Below, piece by piece: positions 34,391-47,757 of a stretch of DNA of 64,000 bases. A program made the translations under genes and the position numbers. Below the pieces are notes generated by a model. It was not told the DNA's origin. It did not search any database and worked only from the letters and a program-made list of their open reading frames with translations. This DNA is from CAWCXF01 sp963799455 (GTDB lineage Bacteria > Pseudomonadota > Alphaproteobacteria > Rhodobacterales > Rhodobacteraceae), in NCBI GenBank assembly GCA_963799455.1, contig CAWCXF010000008.1:248001-312000 (forward strand), written 5' to 3'. Every line of letters starts with the position of its first letter. The first letter of the stretch is position 1.

Positions 34391-37044
34391 AGCGCGCCCA
34401 GCCGCGCCTCGACCGCCGCCAGCGCGGCCGCCGCGTTCTCGGCCGACGGGCCGCCGGCCTGGGCCATGTCGGGCCGCCCGCCCCCGCCCTTGCCGCCGAG
34501 CTCCGCCGCCGCCGCGCGCACGAGGTCCACGGCCGACACCCGCCCGGTCAGGTCGGGCGTCACCCCCGCGGCGACCGCCGCCTTGCCGCCCGCGTCGGAG
34601 ACGAGGACCACGACGCCCGAGCCGAGGCGGGCCTTGTGGCCGTCCACGATCCCCGGCAGCTCCCGGCCGCCGACCCCATCCAAGACCTGAAGGACCGCGC
34701 GCATCCCGTTGATCTCCCTCTCGGGGGACGCTCCGGAGCCGCCGCCCATCGCCAGCGCGCGCTTGAGCTGGGCGACCTCCCCCGCGAGCGCGCGGCGCTC
34801 GTCGAGCAGCGCCTGGACACGAGCCGGCACGTCCTCGGGCCGGGCGCGCAGCACCTGCGCGGCCTCCGCGAGGCGCCGCTCCTGGGCCGCGAGATGCGCG
34901 CGCGCGGCCTCGCCCGTGATCGCCTCGATCCGGCGCACCCCGGCCGAGGAGGCGCTGTCGCCCAGGGCGACGAAGAGCCCGATCCGGCCGGTGGATCCGA
35001 CATGCGTGCCGCCGCAGAGCTCGATCGAGTAGGTCGCGCCGTCCGCCCCCTTGCCCGAGCCGTCGAGGCGGCCCATCGAGACCACGCGCACCTCGTCGCC
35101 GTACTTCTCGCCGAAGAGCGCCTGGGCGCCCAAGCCGCGCGCCTCGTCGGGCGTCATGATCCGCGTGGTCACGGGATCGTCGCGGCGGATGTAGGCGTTG
35201 ACCTCCCCCTCGACGGACGCGACCTGCTCGGCGCTCAGGGCCTGTCCGTGGCTGAAGTCGAAGCGCAGCCGGTCGGGCGCGTTGAGCGAGCCGCGCTGGG
35301 CCACATGGTCGCCCAGATGCCGGCGCAGCGCCTCGTGCAGCAGGTGCGTCGCCGAGTGATTGGCGCGGATGGCAGCGCGACGCTCGTGGTCCACCGCGAG
35401 CTGCGCGCCCTGGCCGGGACGGATCTCGCCCCGCTCGACGGTGGCGAAGTGGATGAACACGCCCGCGTGCTTGCGCGTGTCGGTGACGCACGCGCGCCCG
35501 GTGTCGGTCACGACCCAGCCGGTGTCGCCCACCTGGCCGCCCGCCTCGGCGTAGAACGGCGTCTGGTTGAGCAGGAGCGTCACGTCCTCGCCCTCGCCCG
35601 CGCCCTCCACCTCGCCGAAATCGCGCAGCACGGCGAGGATCTGGCCCTCGGCGCCTTCGGCGTCGTAGCCGAGGAACTCCGTGGCGCCGTGGCGCTCGGC
35701 CATGTCGAACCAGACCGAGGCGTCGGCGCTCTCGCCGGAGCCCGCCCAGGCGGCGCGGGCCTGCATCCGCTGGGCGTCCATCGCCGCCTCGAAGGCGTTG
35801 AGATCGACGCCGCGGTTGCGCTCGCGCAGCGCGTCCTGGGTGAGATCGAGGGGAAAGCCGTAGGTGTCGTAGAGCTTGAACGCGGTCTCGCCGGGCAGAT
35901 GCGCGCCCTCGGGGAGCCGCGCCACCTCCTCGTCGAGGAGCCGCAGGCCGCGGTCGAGCGTCTGGCGGAAGCGCGTCTCCTCGGCGCGCAGCGTCTCCTC
36001 GATCAGCGGCTGCGCGCGCACCAGCTCGGGGTAGGCCGCGCCCATCCGGCGCACCAGCTCCGGCACCAGCCGGTGCAGCAGGGGCTCGGCGGCCCCCGCC
36101 TGGCGTGCGTGGCGCATGGCGCGGCGCATGATCCGGCGCAGCACGTAGCCGCGCCCGTCGTTCGCGGGCATCACCCCGTCGGCGATCAGGAACGAGGTCG
36201 AGCGCAGGTGGTCGGCGACGACGCGGTGATGCGTGCGCGCCGGCCCGTCGGGGTCGGTGGCGGTGGCGCGGGCCGACGCCTCGATCAGCGCGCGCATGAG
36301 GTCGGTGGCGTAGTTGTCGTTGGTGCCTTGCAAAAGCGCCGCGACGCGCTCGATGCCCATGCCGGTGTCGATCGACGGGCGCGGCAGCGGCGTGCGCGTG
36401 CCGTCGGCGTGCTGCTCGAACTGCATGAAGACGAGGTTCCAGATCTCGACGAACCGGTCGCCGTCCTCCTCGGGGGAGCCCGGCGGGCCGCCCCAGTAGC
36501 GATCGCCATGGTCGTAGAAGATCTCCGAGCACGGGCCGCAGGGTCCGGTCGGACCCATCATCCAGAAATTGTCCGACGTGGCGATGCGGACGATGCGCTC
36601 CTCAGGAAGCCCGGCCAAACGGCGCCACAGATCGGCCGCCTCCTCGTCGTCGTGATAGACCGTCACCAGCAGACGCTGCGCGTCGATCCCCAGGCCGCGA
36701 GTGACCAGATCCCACGCCATGTCGATGGCTTCCGCCTTGAAGTAGTCTCCGAAGCTGAAGTTTCCGAGCATCTCGAAGAAGGTGTGGTGCCGGTTGGTGT
36801 AGCCCACGTTGTCGAGGTCGTTGTGCTTGCCGCCCGCCCGCACGCATTTCTGGGCCGTGGTGGCGCGGGTGTAGTCGCGCGTCTCGACCCCGGTGAAGAG
36901 GTTCTTGAACTGGACCATGCCCGAGTTGGCGAACATCAGCGTCGGGTCGTTGCGCGGCACCAGCGGCGAGGACGGCACGACCTCGTGCCCCGTCCGCGCG
37001 AAATGGTCGAGGAAGGTCGAGCGGATCTCGGCGAGGCTGGTCAT
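34387..37044 (-). CDS. alaS: alanyl-tRNA synthetase
   Basis: 885 residues, full length. The class II catalytic domain begins SLAEIRSTFLDHFARTGHE and contains PTLMFANSGMVQFKN and GPTGPCGPCSEIFYD. The editing domain has its zinc or substrate residues in NHSATHLLHEALRRHLG (first His near 563) and CGGTHV (Cys near 677). The C-terminal domain (GGGGRPDMAQAGG) is present. It charges tRNA-Ala and edits mischarged Ser and Gly. It lies 123 bases downstream of recA with a hairpin between them, an order common in Rhodobacteraceae. It probably has its own promoter in that spacer. Confidence 0.97.
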   Translation of the reverse strand: MTSLAEIRSTFLDHFARTGHEVVPSSPLVPRNDPTLMFANSGMVQFKNLFTGVETRDYTRATTAQKCVRAGGKHNDLDNVGYTNRHHTFFEMLGNFSFGDYFKAEAIDMAWDLVTRGLGIDAQRLLVTVYHDDEEAADLWRRLAGLPEERIVRIATSDNFWMMGPTGPCGPCSEIFYDHGDRYWGGPPGSPEEDGDRFVEIWNLVFMQFEQHADGTRTPLPRPSIDTGMGIERVAALLQGTNDNYATDLMRALIEASARATATDPDGPARTHHRVVADHLRSTSFLIADGVMPANDGRGYVLRRIMRRAMRHARQAGAAEPLLHRLVPELVRRMGAAYPELVRAQPLIEETLRAEETRFRQTLDRGLRLLDEEVARLPEGAHLPGETAFKLYDTYGFPLDLTQDALRERNRGVDLNAFEAAMDAQRMQARAAWAGSGESADASVWFDMAERHGATEFLGYDAEGAEGQILAVLRDFGEVEGAGEGEDVTLLLNQTPFYAEAGGQVGDTGWVVTDTGRACVTDTRKHAGVFIHFATVERGEIRPGQGAQLAVDHERRAAIRANHSATHLLHEALRRHLGDHVAQRGSLNAPDRLRFDFSHGQALSAEQVASVEGEVNAYIRRDDPVTTRIMTPDEARGLGAQALFGEKYGDEVRVVSMGRLDGSGKGADGATYSIELCGGTHVGSTGRIGLFVALGDSASSAGVRRIEAITGEAARAHLAAQERRLAEAAQVLRARPEDVPARVQALLDERRALAGEVAQLKRALAMGGGSGASPEREINGMRAVLQVLDGVGGRELPGIVDGHKARLGSGVVVLVSDAGGKAAVAAGVTPDLTGRVSAVDLVRAAAAELGGKGGGGRPDMAQAGGPSAENAAAALAAVEARLGAL

Positions 37045-37122
37045 GGCGGCGGTCCCGGGGGCTGCGTCGCGCCGGTCTAGCCGCGCCCCAACCGTGTGTC
37101 CATGCGACGCGCGGACATGAGA

Positions 37123-37147
37123 GGGGCGCCCGCATGACGGACGCCCC
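37123..37147 (-). terminator. putative recA terminator hairpin
   Basis: On the minus strand ggggcgtccg and cgggcgcccc pair over ten positions (one G-U) around a five-base loop, 20 bases after the recA stop. On the plus strand the same pair would be a C-A mismatch, so the hairpin is oriented for the recA transcript. There is no clear U-run, so termination may be partial. Confidence 0.5.
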
Positions 37148-37167
37148 CTTCGATCGGTCCGCGGGGA

Positions 37168-38250
<1,083 letters not shown>

Positions 38251-38299
38251 TGGGTCCACCCTTGTGGCACGGCGCCCGAGCTGCGGCAACGCCGGTGAT

Positions 38300-38314
38300 G
38301 TTCGCGTTGTGTTC
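38300..38314 (-). promoter_or_regulatory. LexA-binding SOS box upstream of recA
   Basis: The sequence gttc-gcgttgt-gttc is an exact GTTC-N7-GTTC match to the alphaproteobacterial LexA operator. It is centred about 57 bases before the recA start codon and 138 bases after the cckA stop, in the only spacer where the recA promoter can lie. It implies SOS-controlled recA expression. The motif is direct-repeat-like, so it reads as GTTC on the plus strand. Confidence 0.8.
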
Positions 38315-38451
38315 CGTCGTTCACAGATGGGGCAGTTCCGTGGCGAACGCAAGGCGAAGCGCCCCTCGGGACGGCTTACGGGCCGAAGGGCTAACGGATC
38401 CTTGACGGCCCCTCGGTCCCGGCCGGCAGGCCCCGCGCGGCGGCGCTTCGC

Positions 38452-40776
38452 TCAGCTCAGCTGGCTCTGGACGGTGCTGGCGAGGTCGTTGAGCGAGAAG
38501 GGCTTGGGCAGGAACACCGAGTCGGGGATCATGCCCTCGGCGTCGTCGAGCGCGTCCTCGGCGTAGCCCGAGACGAACACCACCTTGGTCTCGGGGCGCG
38601 CGCGCAGCGCCTCGCGCACCCAGGTGGGCCCGTTCATGCCGGGCATGATGACGTCGGTGACGAAGAGGTCGATGCGCAGCTCGCGGTCGTCGAGGATGCC
38701 CAGCGCGTCCTCGGCCGACTCGGCCTCGATCACGGTGTAGCCGCGCAGGCGCAGCGCGCGGGAGGCGAAGGCGCGCACCGGGGCCTCGTCCTCCACCAGG
38801 AGCACGACGCCCTCGCCGACGACGACGGGGGGCTTGGCGGGCTTGGCGGCGGGCTCGGCCGCGACCATCGCCTGGGGCTGGGTCTGAGCGGGCAGCATCA
38901 GGGTGAAGGTGGTGCCGACACCGAGGGTCGAGTCCGCGAAGATGAAGCCCCCCGTCTGCTTGACGATGCCGTAGACGGTCGAGAGCCCGAGCCCCGTGCC
39001 CTCGCCCGGGCGCTTGGTGGTGTAGAAGGGCTCGAAGATCTTGATGAGCTTGTCGGGGGCGATGCCGACCCCCTCGTCGATCACGCGCAACAGCACGTAG
39101 TCGCCCGGCGGCACCTCGGCGCGGTCGCGCGTCAGCGGCTCGGCGAGGTGGCAGTTCTCGGTCTCGATGCGAACGTCGCCACCCTCGGGCAGCGCGTCGC
39201 GCGCGTTGACGACGAGGTTCATCAGCACCTGCTCGAGCTGGCGCTTGTCGGCGCGGATCGGGTGCAGCTCGGGGTCGTGCGCGAGCCGCAGGCGCACCTT
39301 CTCGCCCACGAGCCTGTTGAGCAGGTGGATCAGCTCCGAGAGCGTGTCGCGCAGGTCGATGGTCTCGGGCTGGAGGTTCTGCTTGCGCGAGAACGCGAGG
39401 AGCTGGCCCACCAGCGAGGCCGCGCGGTTGGCGTTCTGGCTGATCTGGGTGAGGTCGCCATAGTCCGGGTCGCCCTGGTCGTGGCGCAGCATCAGCAGGT
39501 CGCAATGGCCCGAGATCGCCGTCAGCAGGTTGTTGAAGTCGTGCGCGACGCCGCCGGCGAGCTGGCCGATGGCCTGCATCTTCTGGCTCTGGACGAACTG
39601 CGCCTCGAGCGTCTTGAGCTCGGTGGCGTCGATCAGCACGGCGACGAGCCGCGGCCCGTGATCGGTCATCACCCGCTCCAGCGTGATCTGGAGGAAGACG
39701 TCCGAATGCGCGCGACGCGCCCGCAGCATCTCGGAGTGCCCAAGGCCCCGGCCGCCGAAGGCGTCGTCGATCCAGGTCGTGACCGAGCGGCCGAGCCCCT
39801 CGACCAGCTCGGTCATGCGGGTGCCGGGCACGATCTCGTCGGCCAGCAGCTCGCGCGACATGCGGTTCGACATCTCGACGGTGCCGCCGGGCTCGATGCG
39901 CAGCAAGGGCACCGGCACGTCGTCGAAGAACGGCCAGGAATCGGCGCCGGCCGGCACCTCCGCCTCGCTCGTGCCGGGCAGGACGTGGATGCGCCGGCGG
40001 TCGGGGCCGCCGTCGAGCTCGCAGACGATGGCGCGGATCGGGCCCTCGGCGGTCTCGATCCAGTGCGGCCGGCCCGAGACGATCGCCTTGTCCCGGAACA
40101 CCCGGTCGAGCGTCTTGGCCCGCCCGCCGACGAGGCGGCGCATCGGCTCGTTCATGTGCAAGATGGTGCCGCCGCGGCTCGCCGTCAGCACCGGCAGGGC
40201 CTCGGCGGAGGCCTCCGAGCCGCCCGCGCCGGCGGCGGCGTCGAGCTCGTCCACGCGCCACAGGAAGCCCGCCGCGCCGAGCCGGTGGACCGCGACGCGC
40301 AGATGGCCCCGCGGGCTCGCCACGTCCTCGCGCGCGCTGCCCGAGGAGGCGGCGCGGGCGCGCAGGCGCTCGGCCACGGCGGCGGGGTTGGCGAAGCGCC
40401 CCGAGAGGAAGCGCGAGACCGTGGTGCGGTCCTGCGGGTCGCGGCGCGCGGCCTCGGCCGCCTTGTTGAGCGCCACCACCGCGCCCTCGGGGTCGGTGAC
40501 GAGGCAGGGCGCCGGATCCTCGGCCACGACGCGCACGGCGCGGCGATGCAGCCGCTGGGCGCGGCGCGCGTCGAGCGCGCTCAGCCCGGCGACCAGCGCG
40601 AACAGCGTCGCGGCCGTCGCCGAGGCGCCGAACAGCGCGAGCTGCGCGGCCGGCGTCGTGGCCAGGAAGGTCGCGCCGAAGGCCACGGCGGCGGCGAGCG
40701 CCAGGATCATGGCGCGCGGCCTGAGCGCGAGCGCGGTCCTGACGATCGGGTGGGGTGCGGCGAGGCCGAGCTGCAT
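38452..40776 (-). CDS. cckA: cell-cycle hybrid histidine kinase CckA
   Basis: 774 residues from ATG 40776, supported by GAGG eight bases upstream; ATG 40812 would add 12 residues. Two membrane helices (about 20-65) lead to PAS-like sensor regions (CLVTDPEGAVVALNKAAE; VPVPLLRIEPGGTVEMSNRM). The kinase core has AIGQLAGGVAHDFNNLL with phospho-His near 412, the N-box MNLVVNARDALPEG, and GEGTGLGLSTVYGIVKQTGG. A receiver domain follows (LLVEDEAPVRAF) with phospho-Asp near 708 (DLFVTDVIMPGMNGPTW) and Lys in FLPKPFS. In alphaproteobacteria CckA passes phosphate through ChpT to CtrA to control motility, gene transfer agents and cell-cycle genes. It sits directly upstream of recA. Confidence 0.95.
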   Translation of the reverse strand: MQLGLAAPHPIVRTALALRPRAMILALAAAVAFGATFLATTPAAQLALFGASATAATLFALVAGLSALDARRAQRLHRRAVRVVAEDPAPCLVTDPEGAVVALNKAAEAARRDPQDRTTVSRFLSGRFANPAAVAERLRARAASSGSAREDVASPRGHLRVAVHRLGAAGFLWRVDELDAAAGAGGSEASAEALPVLTASRGGTILHMNEPMRRLVGGRAKTLDRVFRDKAIVSGRPHWIETAEGPIRAIVCELDGGPDRRRIHVLPGTSEAEVPAGADSWPFFDDVPVPLLRIEPGGTVEMSNRMSRELLADEIVPGTRMTELVEGLGRSVTTWIDDAFGGRGLGHSEMLRARRAHSDVFLQITLERVMTDHGPRLVAVLIDATELKTLEAQFVQSQKMQAIGQLAGGVAHDFNNLLTAISGHCDLLMLRHDQGDPDYGDLTQISQNANRAASLVGQLLAFSRKQNLQPETIDLRDTLSELIHLLNRLVGEKVRLRLAHDPELHPIRADKRQLEQVLMNLVVNARDALPEGGDVRIETENCHLAEPLTRDRAEVPPGDYVLLRVIDEGVGIAPDKLIKIFEPFYTTKRPGEGTGLGLSTVYGIVKQTGGFIFADSTLGVGTTFTLMLPAQTQPQAMVAAEPAAKPAKPPVVVGEGVVLLVEDEAPVRAFASRALRLRGYTVIEAESAEDALGILDDRELRIDLFVTDVIMPGMNGPTWVREALRARPETKVVFVSGYAEDALDDAEGMIPDSVFLPKPFSLNDLASTVQSQLS

Positions 40777-40825
40777 GAGGGATCCTCGAAGGCTGTGCAC
40801 GGCCGCAGCCATGCGCCGGCGCGCC

Positions 40826-42064
40826 TTAATTCTCAGTAAAGTGCCCCTTGCTCAACCCCAGATGGTGCACCTCAAGGATCGGTGACCGGGATGGCGCGCC
40901 GCAGGATCGACGCCGCAGGATTGACAGGGCGAAGCCGTCGCCGCCATCGAGCGGGGTCAGGCGCCTGCGGCCCTCCTCGCCCCAACCCGGACGGCGATCG
41001 AGGAACGCCGCCACCCGCGCGCCGTTCTCCGCCTCCAGCAGCGAGCAGGTGACGTAGGCGATCGCGCCGCCGGACCCGGTGAGGCCGGCGGCCGTGTCGA
41101 GGATCGCGTCCTGGGCGCGGCACAGGGCCTCCAGCCGCTCGGGCGTCAGGCGCCACTTGCCCTCCGGGTCGCGGCGCCACGTCCCGCTGCCCGAGCAGGG
41201 CGCATCCGCGAGGACCACGTCGTAGGGGGCCTGCGAGCCCGGCTCGCGCAGGATCGTCACCTCGGCTCCCGCGCGCTCGGCGCGGGCCGGCAGGTCGCGC
41301 ATCCGGCCGCGCTCGGCGTCGTGGGCGAGGATCCGCCCCGCCCCGCGCGCCGCGAGCGCCAGCGCCTTGCCCCCTCCACCGGCGCACAGGTCGAGGATCC
41401 GGCCGCCCGAGGGGACCGAGTCGGCGACGGCCTGGCTGGCGGCGTCCTGGATCTCGACGAGGCCCTCGGCGTAGGCGCGCGTGCCCTTGAGACGGCGTGC
41501 GCCCTCCGTCACCTCCAGCGCGGAGGGCGAGAGCGGATGGGGACGGGTCTCGACGCCCTCGCGCGTCAGCGCCTCGGCCGCCTCGCCGCGCGAGAGGCGG
41601 GCGAGGTTCGCGCGCAGATGCAGCGGCGCGCGGTGGCGCAGCGCGGCCAGCACGGCGTCGGTGCGGGCCCCGAGATCGGCGTCGAGGCGCCCCAGCAGCC
41701 AGTCGGGAACGTCGAGCGCCTCCGACCGCGTCATCGAGGGCGCCTCGGCGAGCCGCGCGCGCTCCTCGGGCGAGAGCGGCGGCGGCGCGTGGCCCCGGCC
41801 GTCGAAGAGCGCGGCCGCGTCCTCGCCCCGCCCGGCGAGCAGGCCGAGCGCGACGCCGCGCCCGGTCATGGCGCCCCCCCATGCCGCGGACGAGCGCAGT
41901 CGGCGCAGCGCGTCGTAGACGTGGTCGCGCACGGCGGCCCGGTCGCCCGAGCCCGCGTAGCGCGCGCCCCTCGCCCAGCGGATCAGCCCGCGCTCGGCCG
42001 GCTCGCCCGAGAGCCAGTCGTCGAGCACCGCGACGGCGGCGGCGACGCGCGCGCCCGGCGTCAT
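40826..42064 (-). CDS. RsmB/NOP-family RNA (cytosine-5-)-methyltransferase
   Basis: 412 residues from ATG 42064. An NusB-like N-terminal helical domain (AAAVAVLDDWLSGEPAERGL) precedes the SAM-binding core (ILDLCAGGGGKALALAARG) and the two catalytic-cysteine motifs, DAPCSGSGTWRRDPEGKW and AYVTCSLLEAENG. It methylates a cytosine at C5 in 16S rRNA or a related RNA; which position is not decidable here. The last 24 residues after FALSILRR are an unusual basic tail compared with homologues, which usually end near that point. It starts 10 bases after guaB ends, so the two are very likely cotranscribed. Confidence 0.9.
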   Translation of the reverse strand: MTPGARVAAAVAVLDDWLSGEPAERGLIRWARGARYAGSGDRAAVRDHVYDALRRLRSSAAWGGAMTGRGVALGLLAGRGEDAAALFDGRGHAPPPLSPEERARLAEAPSMTRSEALDVPDWLLGRLDADLGARTDAVLAALRHRAPLHLRANLARLSRGEAAEALTREGVETRPHPLSPSALEVTEGARRLKGTRAYAEGLVEIQDAASQAVADSVPSGGRILDLCAGGGGKALALAARGAGRILAHDAERGRMRDLPARAERAGAEVTILREPGSQAPYDVVLADAPCSGSGTWRRDPEGKWRLTPERLEALCRAQDAILDTAAGLTGSGGAIAYVTCSLLEAENGARVAAFLDRRPGWGEEGRRRLTPLDGGDGFALSILRRRSCGAPSRSPILEVHHLGLSKGHFTEN

Positions 42065-42074
42065 CCCCGGCGCG

Positions 42075-43526
42075 TCACCGGTAGGCGCGGTAGTTCGGCG
42101 CCTCCCGGGTGATCTCCACGTCGTGGACGTGGCTCTCGCGCAGGCCCGCGCCGGTGATGCGCACGAAGCGGCTCCGGGTGCGCATGTCCTCGATGGTGGC
42201 GGCGCCGACATAGCCCATCGCGGCGCGCAGGCCGCCCACGAGCTGGTGGATCACGGTCGCCGCCGGGCCGTTGTAGGGCACCTGCCCCTCGATCCCCTCG
42301 GGCACCAGCTTGTCGGACGCCGCGTCCGCCTGGAAGTAGCGGTCGGCCGAGCCGCGCGCCATCGCGCCCATCGAGCCCATGCCGCGATAGGATTTGTAGC
42401 TGCGCCCCTGGTAGAGCACGACCTCGCCGGGGCTCTCGTCGGTGCCCGCGATCAGCGAGCCCACCATGGCGCAGGACGCGCCCGCCGCGATCGCCTTGGC
42501 GAAGTCGCCCGAGAACTTGATGCCGCCGTCGGCGATCACCGGGACCTCGCCCGCCGCCCCGGCCGCGTCGAGGATCGCGGTGAGCTGCGGCACGCCCACG
42601 CCCGCCACCATCCGCGTGGTGCAGATCGAGCCCGGCCCGATGCCGACCTTGATCGCGTCGGCGCCCGCGTCCACCAGCGCGCGCGCGCCCTCGGCCGTGG
42701 CGACGTTGCCGGCCATGATGGCGACCTCGTTGGAGAGCGCGCGGGTGCGCTCGACGGCGCGCGCCACGCCCTCGGAATGGCCGTGCGCGGTGTCGATCAC
42801 CACCACGTCCACGCCCGCGTCGATCAGCGCCTCGGTGCGCGCGTGGCCGGCCTCGCCCACCGTCGTCGCGGCCGCGACCCGGAGCCGCCCGAGCCCGTCC
42901 TTGCAGGCGTGGGGGTTGAGCACCGCCTGCTCGAGATCCTTGAGCGTCAAAAGCCCCGTGAGCCGCCCGTCGCCGTCGGTCACGAGGAGCTTCTCGATGC
43001 GGCGCGCGCGCATCAAGGAGCGCGCCTCGGCGAGGTCGGCGGGCTCGCGCAGCATGGCCAGATCGCGCGAGCTCATCATCACCGAGACGGGGGTGGCGTC
43101 GTCCTCGGCGAAGCGCATGTCGCGGTTGGTCACGATGCCGACGACGCGCCCCCCCTCGCCCACCACCGGGAAGCCGGTGACGCGGTAGCGCTCCTGGAGC
43201 GCCTTGGCGTCCGCGAGCGTCTGGTCGGGGGCGAGCGTGATCGGGTTGTAGACCGTGCCCGACTCGAAGCGCTTGACGCGCCGCACCTCGGCGGCCTGCG
43301 CCTCGACGCCGAGGTTGCGGTGGATCACCCCCATGCCGCCCGCCTGGGCCATGGCGATGGCCATGCGCGCCTCGGTCACGGTGTCCATCGCCGAGGACAT
43401 CAGCGGGATGTTGAGCGTGATGCCGCGCGCCGCGCGGGTGCACGTGTCGGCCTCCCCCGGCAGCACCTTCGAGGCCGCGGGCACGAGCAGCACGTCGTCG
43501 AAGGTCAGGGCCTCGCGGATCTCCAT
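42075..43526 (-). CDS. guaB: IMP dehydrogenase
   Basis: 483 residues, full length. It begins EIREALTFDDVLLVPAASKV; the CBS pair follows (SVMMSSRDL, LLVTDGDGRLTGLLTLKD); the catalytic loop is GIGPGSICTTRMVAGVGVPQ with Cys302; the substrate site includes ADGGIKFSGDFAKAIAAGA, and the flap RGMGSMGAMARGSADRYF is present. It oxidises IMP to XMP, the first committed step of GMP synthesis. It heads the guaB-rsmB-cckA strand run. Confidence 0.97.
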   Translation of the reverse strand: MEIREALTFDDVLLVPAASKVLPGEADTCTRAARGITLNIPLMSSAMDTVTEARMAIAMAQAGGMGVIHRNLGVEAQAAEVRRVKRFESGTVYNPITLAPDQTLADAKALQERYRVTGFPVVGEGGRVVGIVTNRDMRFAEDDATPVSVMMSSRDLAMLREPADLAEARSLMRARRIEKLLVTDGDGRLTGLLTLKDLEQAVLNPHACKDGLGRLRVAAATTVGEAGHARTEALIDAGVDVVVIDTAHGHSEGVARAVERTRALSNEVAIMAGNVATAEGARALVDAGADAIKVGIGPGSICTTRMVAGVGVPQLTAILDAAGAAGEVPVIADGGIKFSGDFAKAIAAGASCAMVGSLIAGTDESPGEVVLYQGRSYKSYRGMGSMGAMARGSADRYFQADAASDKLVPEGIEGQVPYNGPAATVIHQLVGGLRAAMGYVGAATIEDMRTRSRFVRITGAGLRESHVHDVEITREAPNYRAYR

Positions 43527-43591
43527 GGACGCCTCCGGCTGCGAGGCGCCCTCATGGCACGCGCACGGCCCCGAGGGAAGGTGCCCGGCTC

Positions 43592-43644
43592 GGCGCCCCG
43601 CCCCCGGCGCCCCGCCCCCGGTGCCCCGCCCCCGGTGCCCCGCC
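43592..43644 (+). repeat. 14-bp GC-only tandem repeat between guaB and aglK
   Basis: Three full units and a partial fourth: ggcgccccgccccc twice, ggtgccccgccccc, then ggtgccccgcc. It lies in the 189-base spacer between the guaB start and the aglK stop, so it could affect the end of the agl message or the guaB promoter. Confidence 0.85.
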
Positions 43645-43715
43645 GCCGTGGCGGCCGACGGCGGTGGCGGGCGCGGGCCGGCCCGCCCGCGCCCGGGCGA
43701 GCCGTCCGGCGGCCC

Positions 43716-44873
<1,158 letters not shown>

Positions 44874-44891
44874 GGCCGGATCCTCCCGGGG

Positions 44892-46580
<1,689 letters not shown>

Positions 46581-46593
46581 GGAGGCCCGCGCC

Positions 46594-47745
46594 TCACTTG
46601 ACCGAGCCCGCGAGCAGCCCGCGCACCAGGAAGCGCTGCATCGAGAAGAACACCGCGATCGGCACCGCGATCGACACGAAGGCGGCGGTGGCGAGGATGC
46701 CCCAGTCGCCGCCGCGCGAGCCCAGGAGGTCGTCGGCGATCTTGACCGTCATCACCTGGGAGTCGGCGCCCGCGGGAAGGAAGACCTTGGCCACCAGCAG
46801 GTCGTTCCAGGTCCAAAGGAACTGGAAGATGGCGAAGGCGGCGAGCGCCGGATAGCTCAGGGGCAGCACGATCTTGGTGAACACCTGGAAGTCGGTGGCG
46901 CCGTCCACCTTGGCGCTCTCGATGATGTCGCGCGGCAGGCCGACCATGTAGTTGCGCAGCAGGTAGATCGCGAGCGGCATGCCGAAGCCGGTGTGCGCGA
47001 GCCAGATGCCGAGGAAGGACTGGCCGATGCCGATGTCGTTGTGCAGCTTGAGCATCGGCACGAGCGCGATCTGGAGCGGCACGACGAGGAGGCCCACCAC
47101 GGCGGCGATCAGGATGCCGCGCCCGGCGAAGTCCATCCACGCGAGCGCGTAGGCCGCGAAGGCTGCGATCAGGATCGGGATGACCGTGGCCGGGATCGTC
47201 ACCGTCAGCGTGTTGATGAAGGCCTGGCCCATGCCGGCCGAGGTCAGCACGGTGTCGTAGTTGTCGAGCGTGAACTCGGGCGGGGCCTCGGCGCCGAAGT
47301 AGAGGCGCGGGCCGCGCGTCGGCTCCTCTTGGGTGGTGTAGACGAAGCTGCCGTCGGGGTTGACCTGGAGCGTCTCGCCGTCCCCGAGGTCGGCCAGCTC
47401 GCCGGCCGGGTAGGCGCGCGGGTCGCGGCCCGAGTCGCCGAAGGCGGTGACGGTCCCCGCGCCCGAGGCGAAGGCCTCGCGCAGATCGTCGGTGTCGAAG
47501 ATGTTGCCCTCGACCACCCAGCCGTTCGGCGTCTCGGTGGCGTCGTCCACGGCCGCGCGGGTGCGGTAGACCTGCTCGACGGGGAACGGCGCCTCCCACC
47601 AGCCCGACTCCGAGATCTGGTCGCGGTCGCGGAAGGAGCTGACGAGGAGGCCCACGGTCGGGATCAGCCACAAGATCACCAGCACCAGCACGGTGAGGTG
47701 GGTGACGAGCCCGAGGCTCGTCTTCTGTCCGGCGATGTTGTCCAT
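46594..47745 (-). CDS. aglG: alpha-glucoside ABC transporter permease AglG
   Basis: 383 residues of the MalG type. Helix 1 (about 15-38, LTVLVLVILWLIPTVGLLVSS) is followed by a long periplasmic insert of about 120 residues (40-160) containing YTTQEEPTRGPRLYFG, which is much larger than in E. coli MalG but usual for AglG. The permease core has five more helices and the EAA loop PRDIIESAKVDGATDFQVFTK, which contacts the ATPase. The end GLLAGSVK matches MalG-type C-termini. It pairs with AglF, 12 bases upstream. Confidence 0.93.
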   Translation of the reverse strand: MDNIAGQKTSLGLVTHLTVLVLVILWLIPTVGLLVSSFRDRDQISESGWWEAPFPVEQVYRTRAAVDDATETPNGWVVEGNIFDTDDLREAFASGAGTVTAFGDSGRDPRAYPAGELADLGDGETLQVNPDGSFVYTTQEEPTRGPRLYFGAEAPPEFTLDNYDTVLTSAGMGQAFINTLTVTIPATVIPILIAAFAAYALAWMDFAGRGILIAAVVGLLVVPLQIALVPMLKLHNDIGIGQSFLGIWLAHTGFGMPLAIYLLRNYMVGLPRDIIESAKVDGATDFQVFTKIVLPLSYPALAAFAIFQFLWTWNDLLVAKVFLPAGADSQVMTVKIADDLLGSRGGDWGILATAAFVSIAVPIAVFFSMQRFLVRGLLAGSVK

Positions 47746-47757
47746 GCCCGGCCCTCC

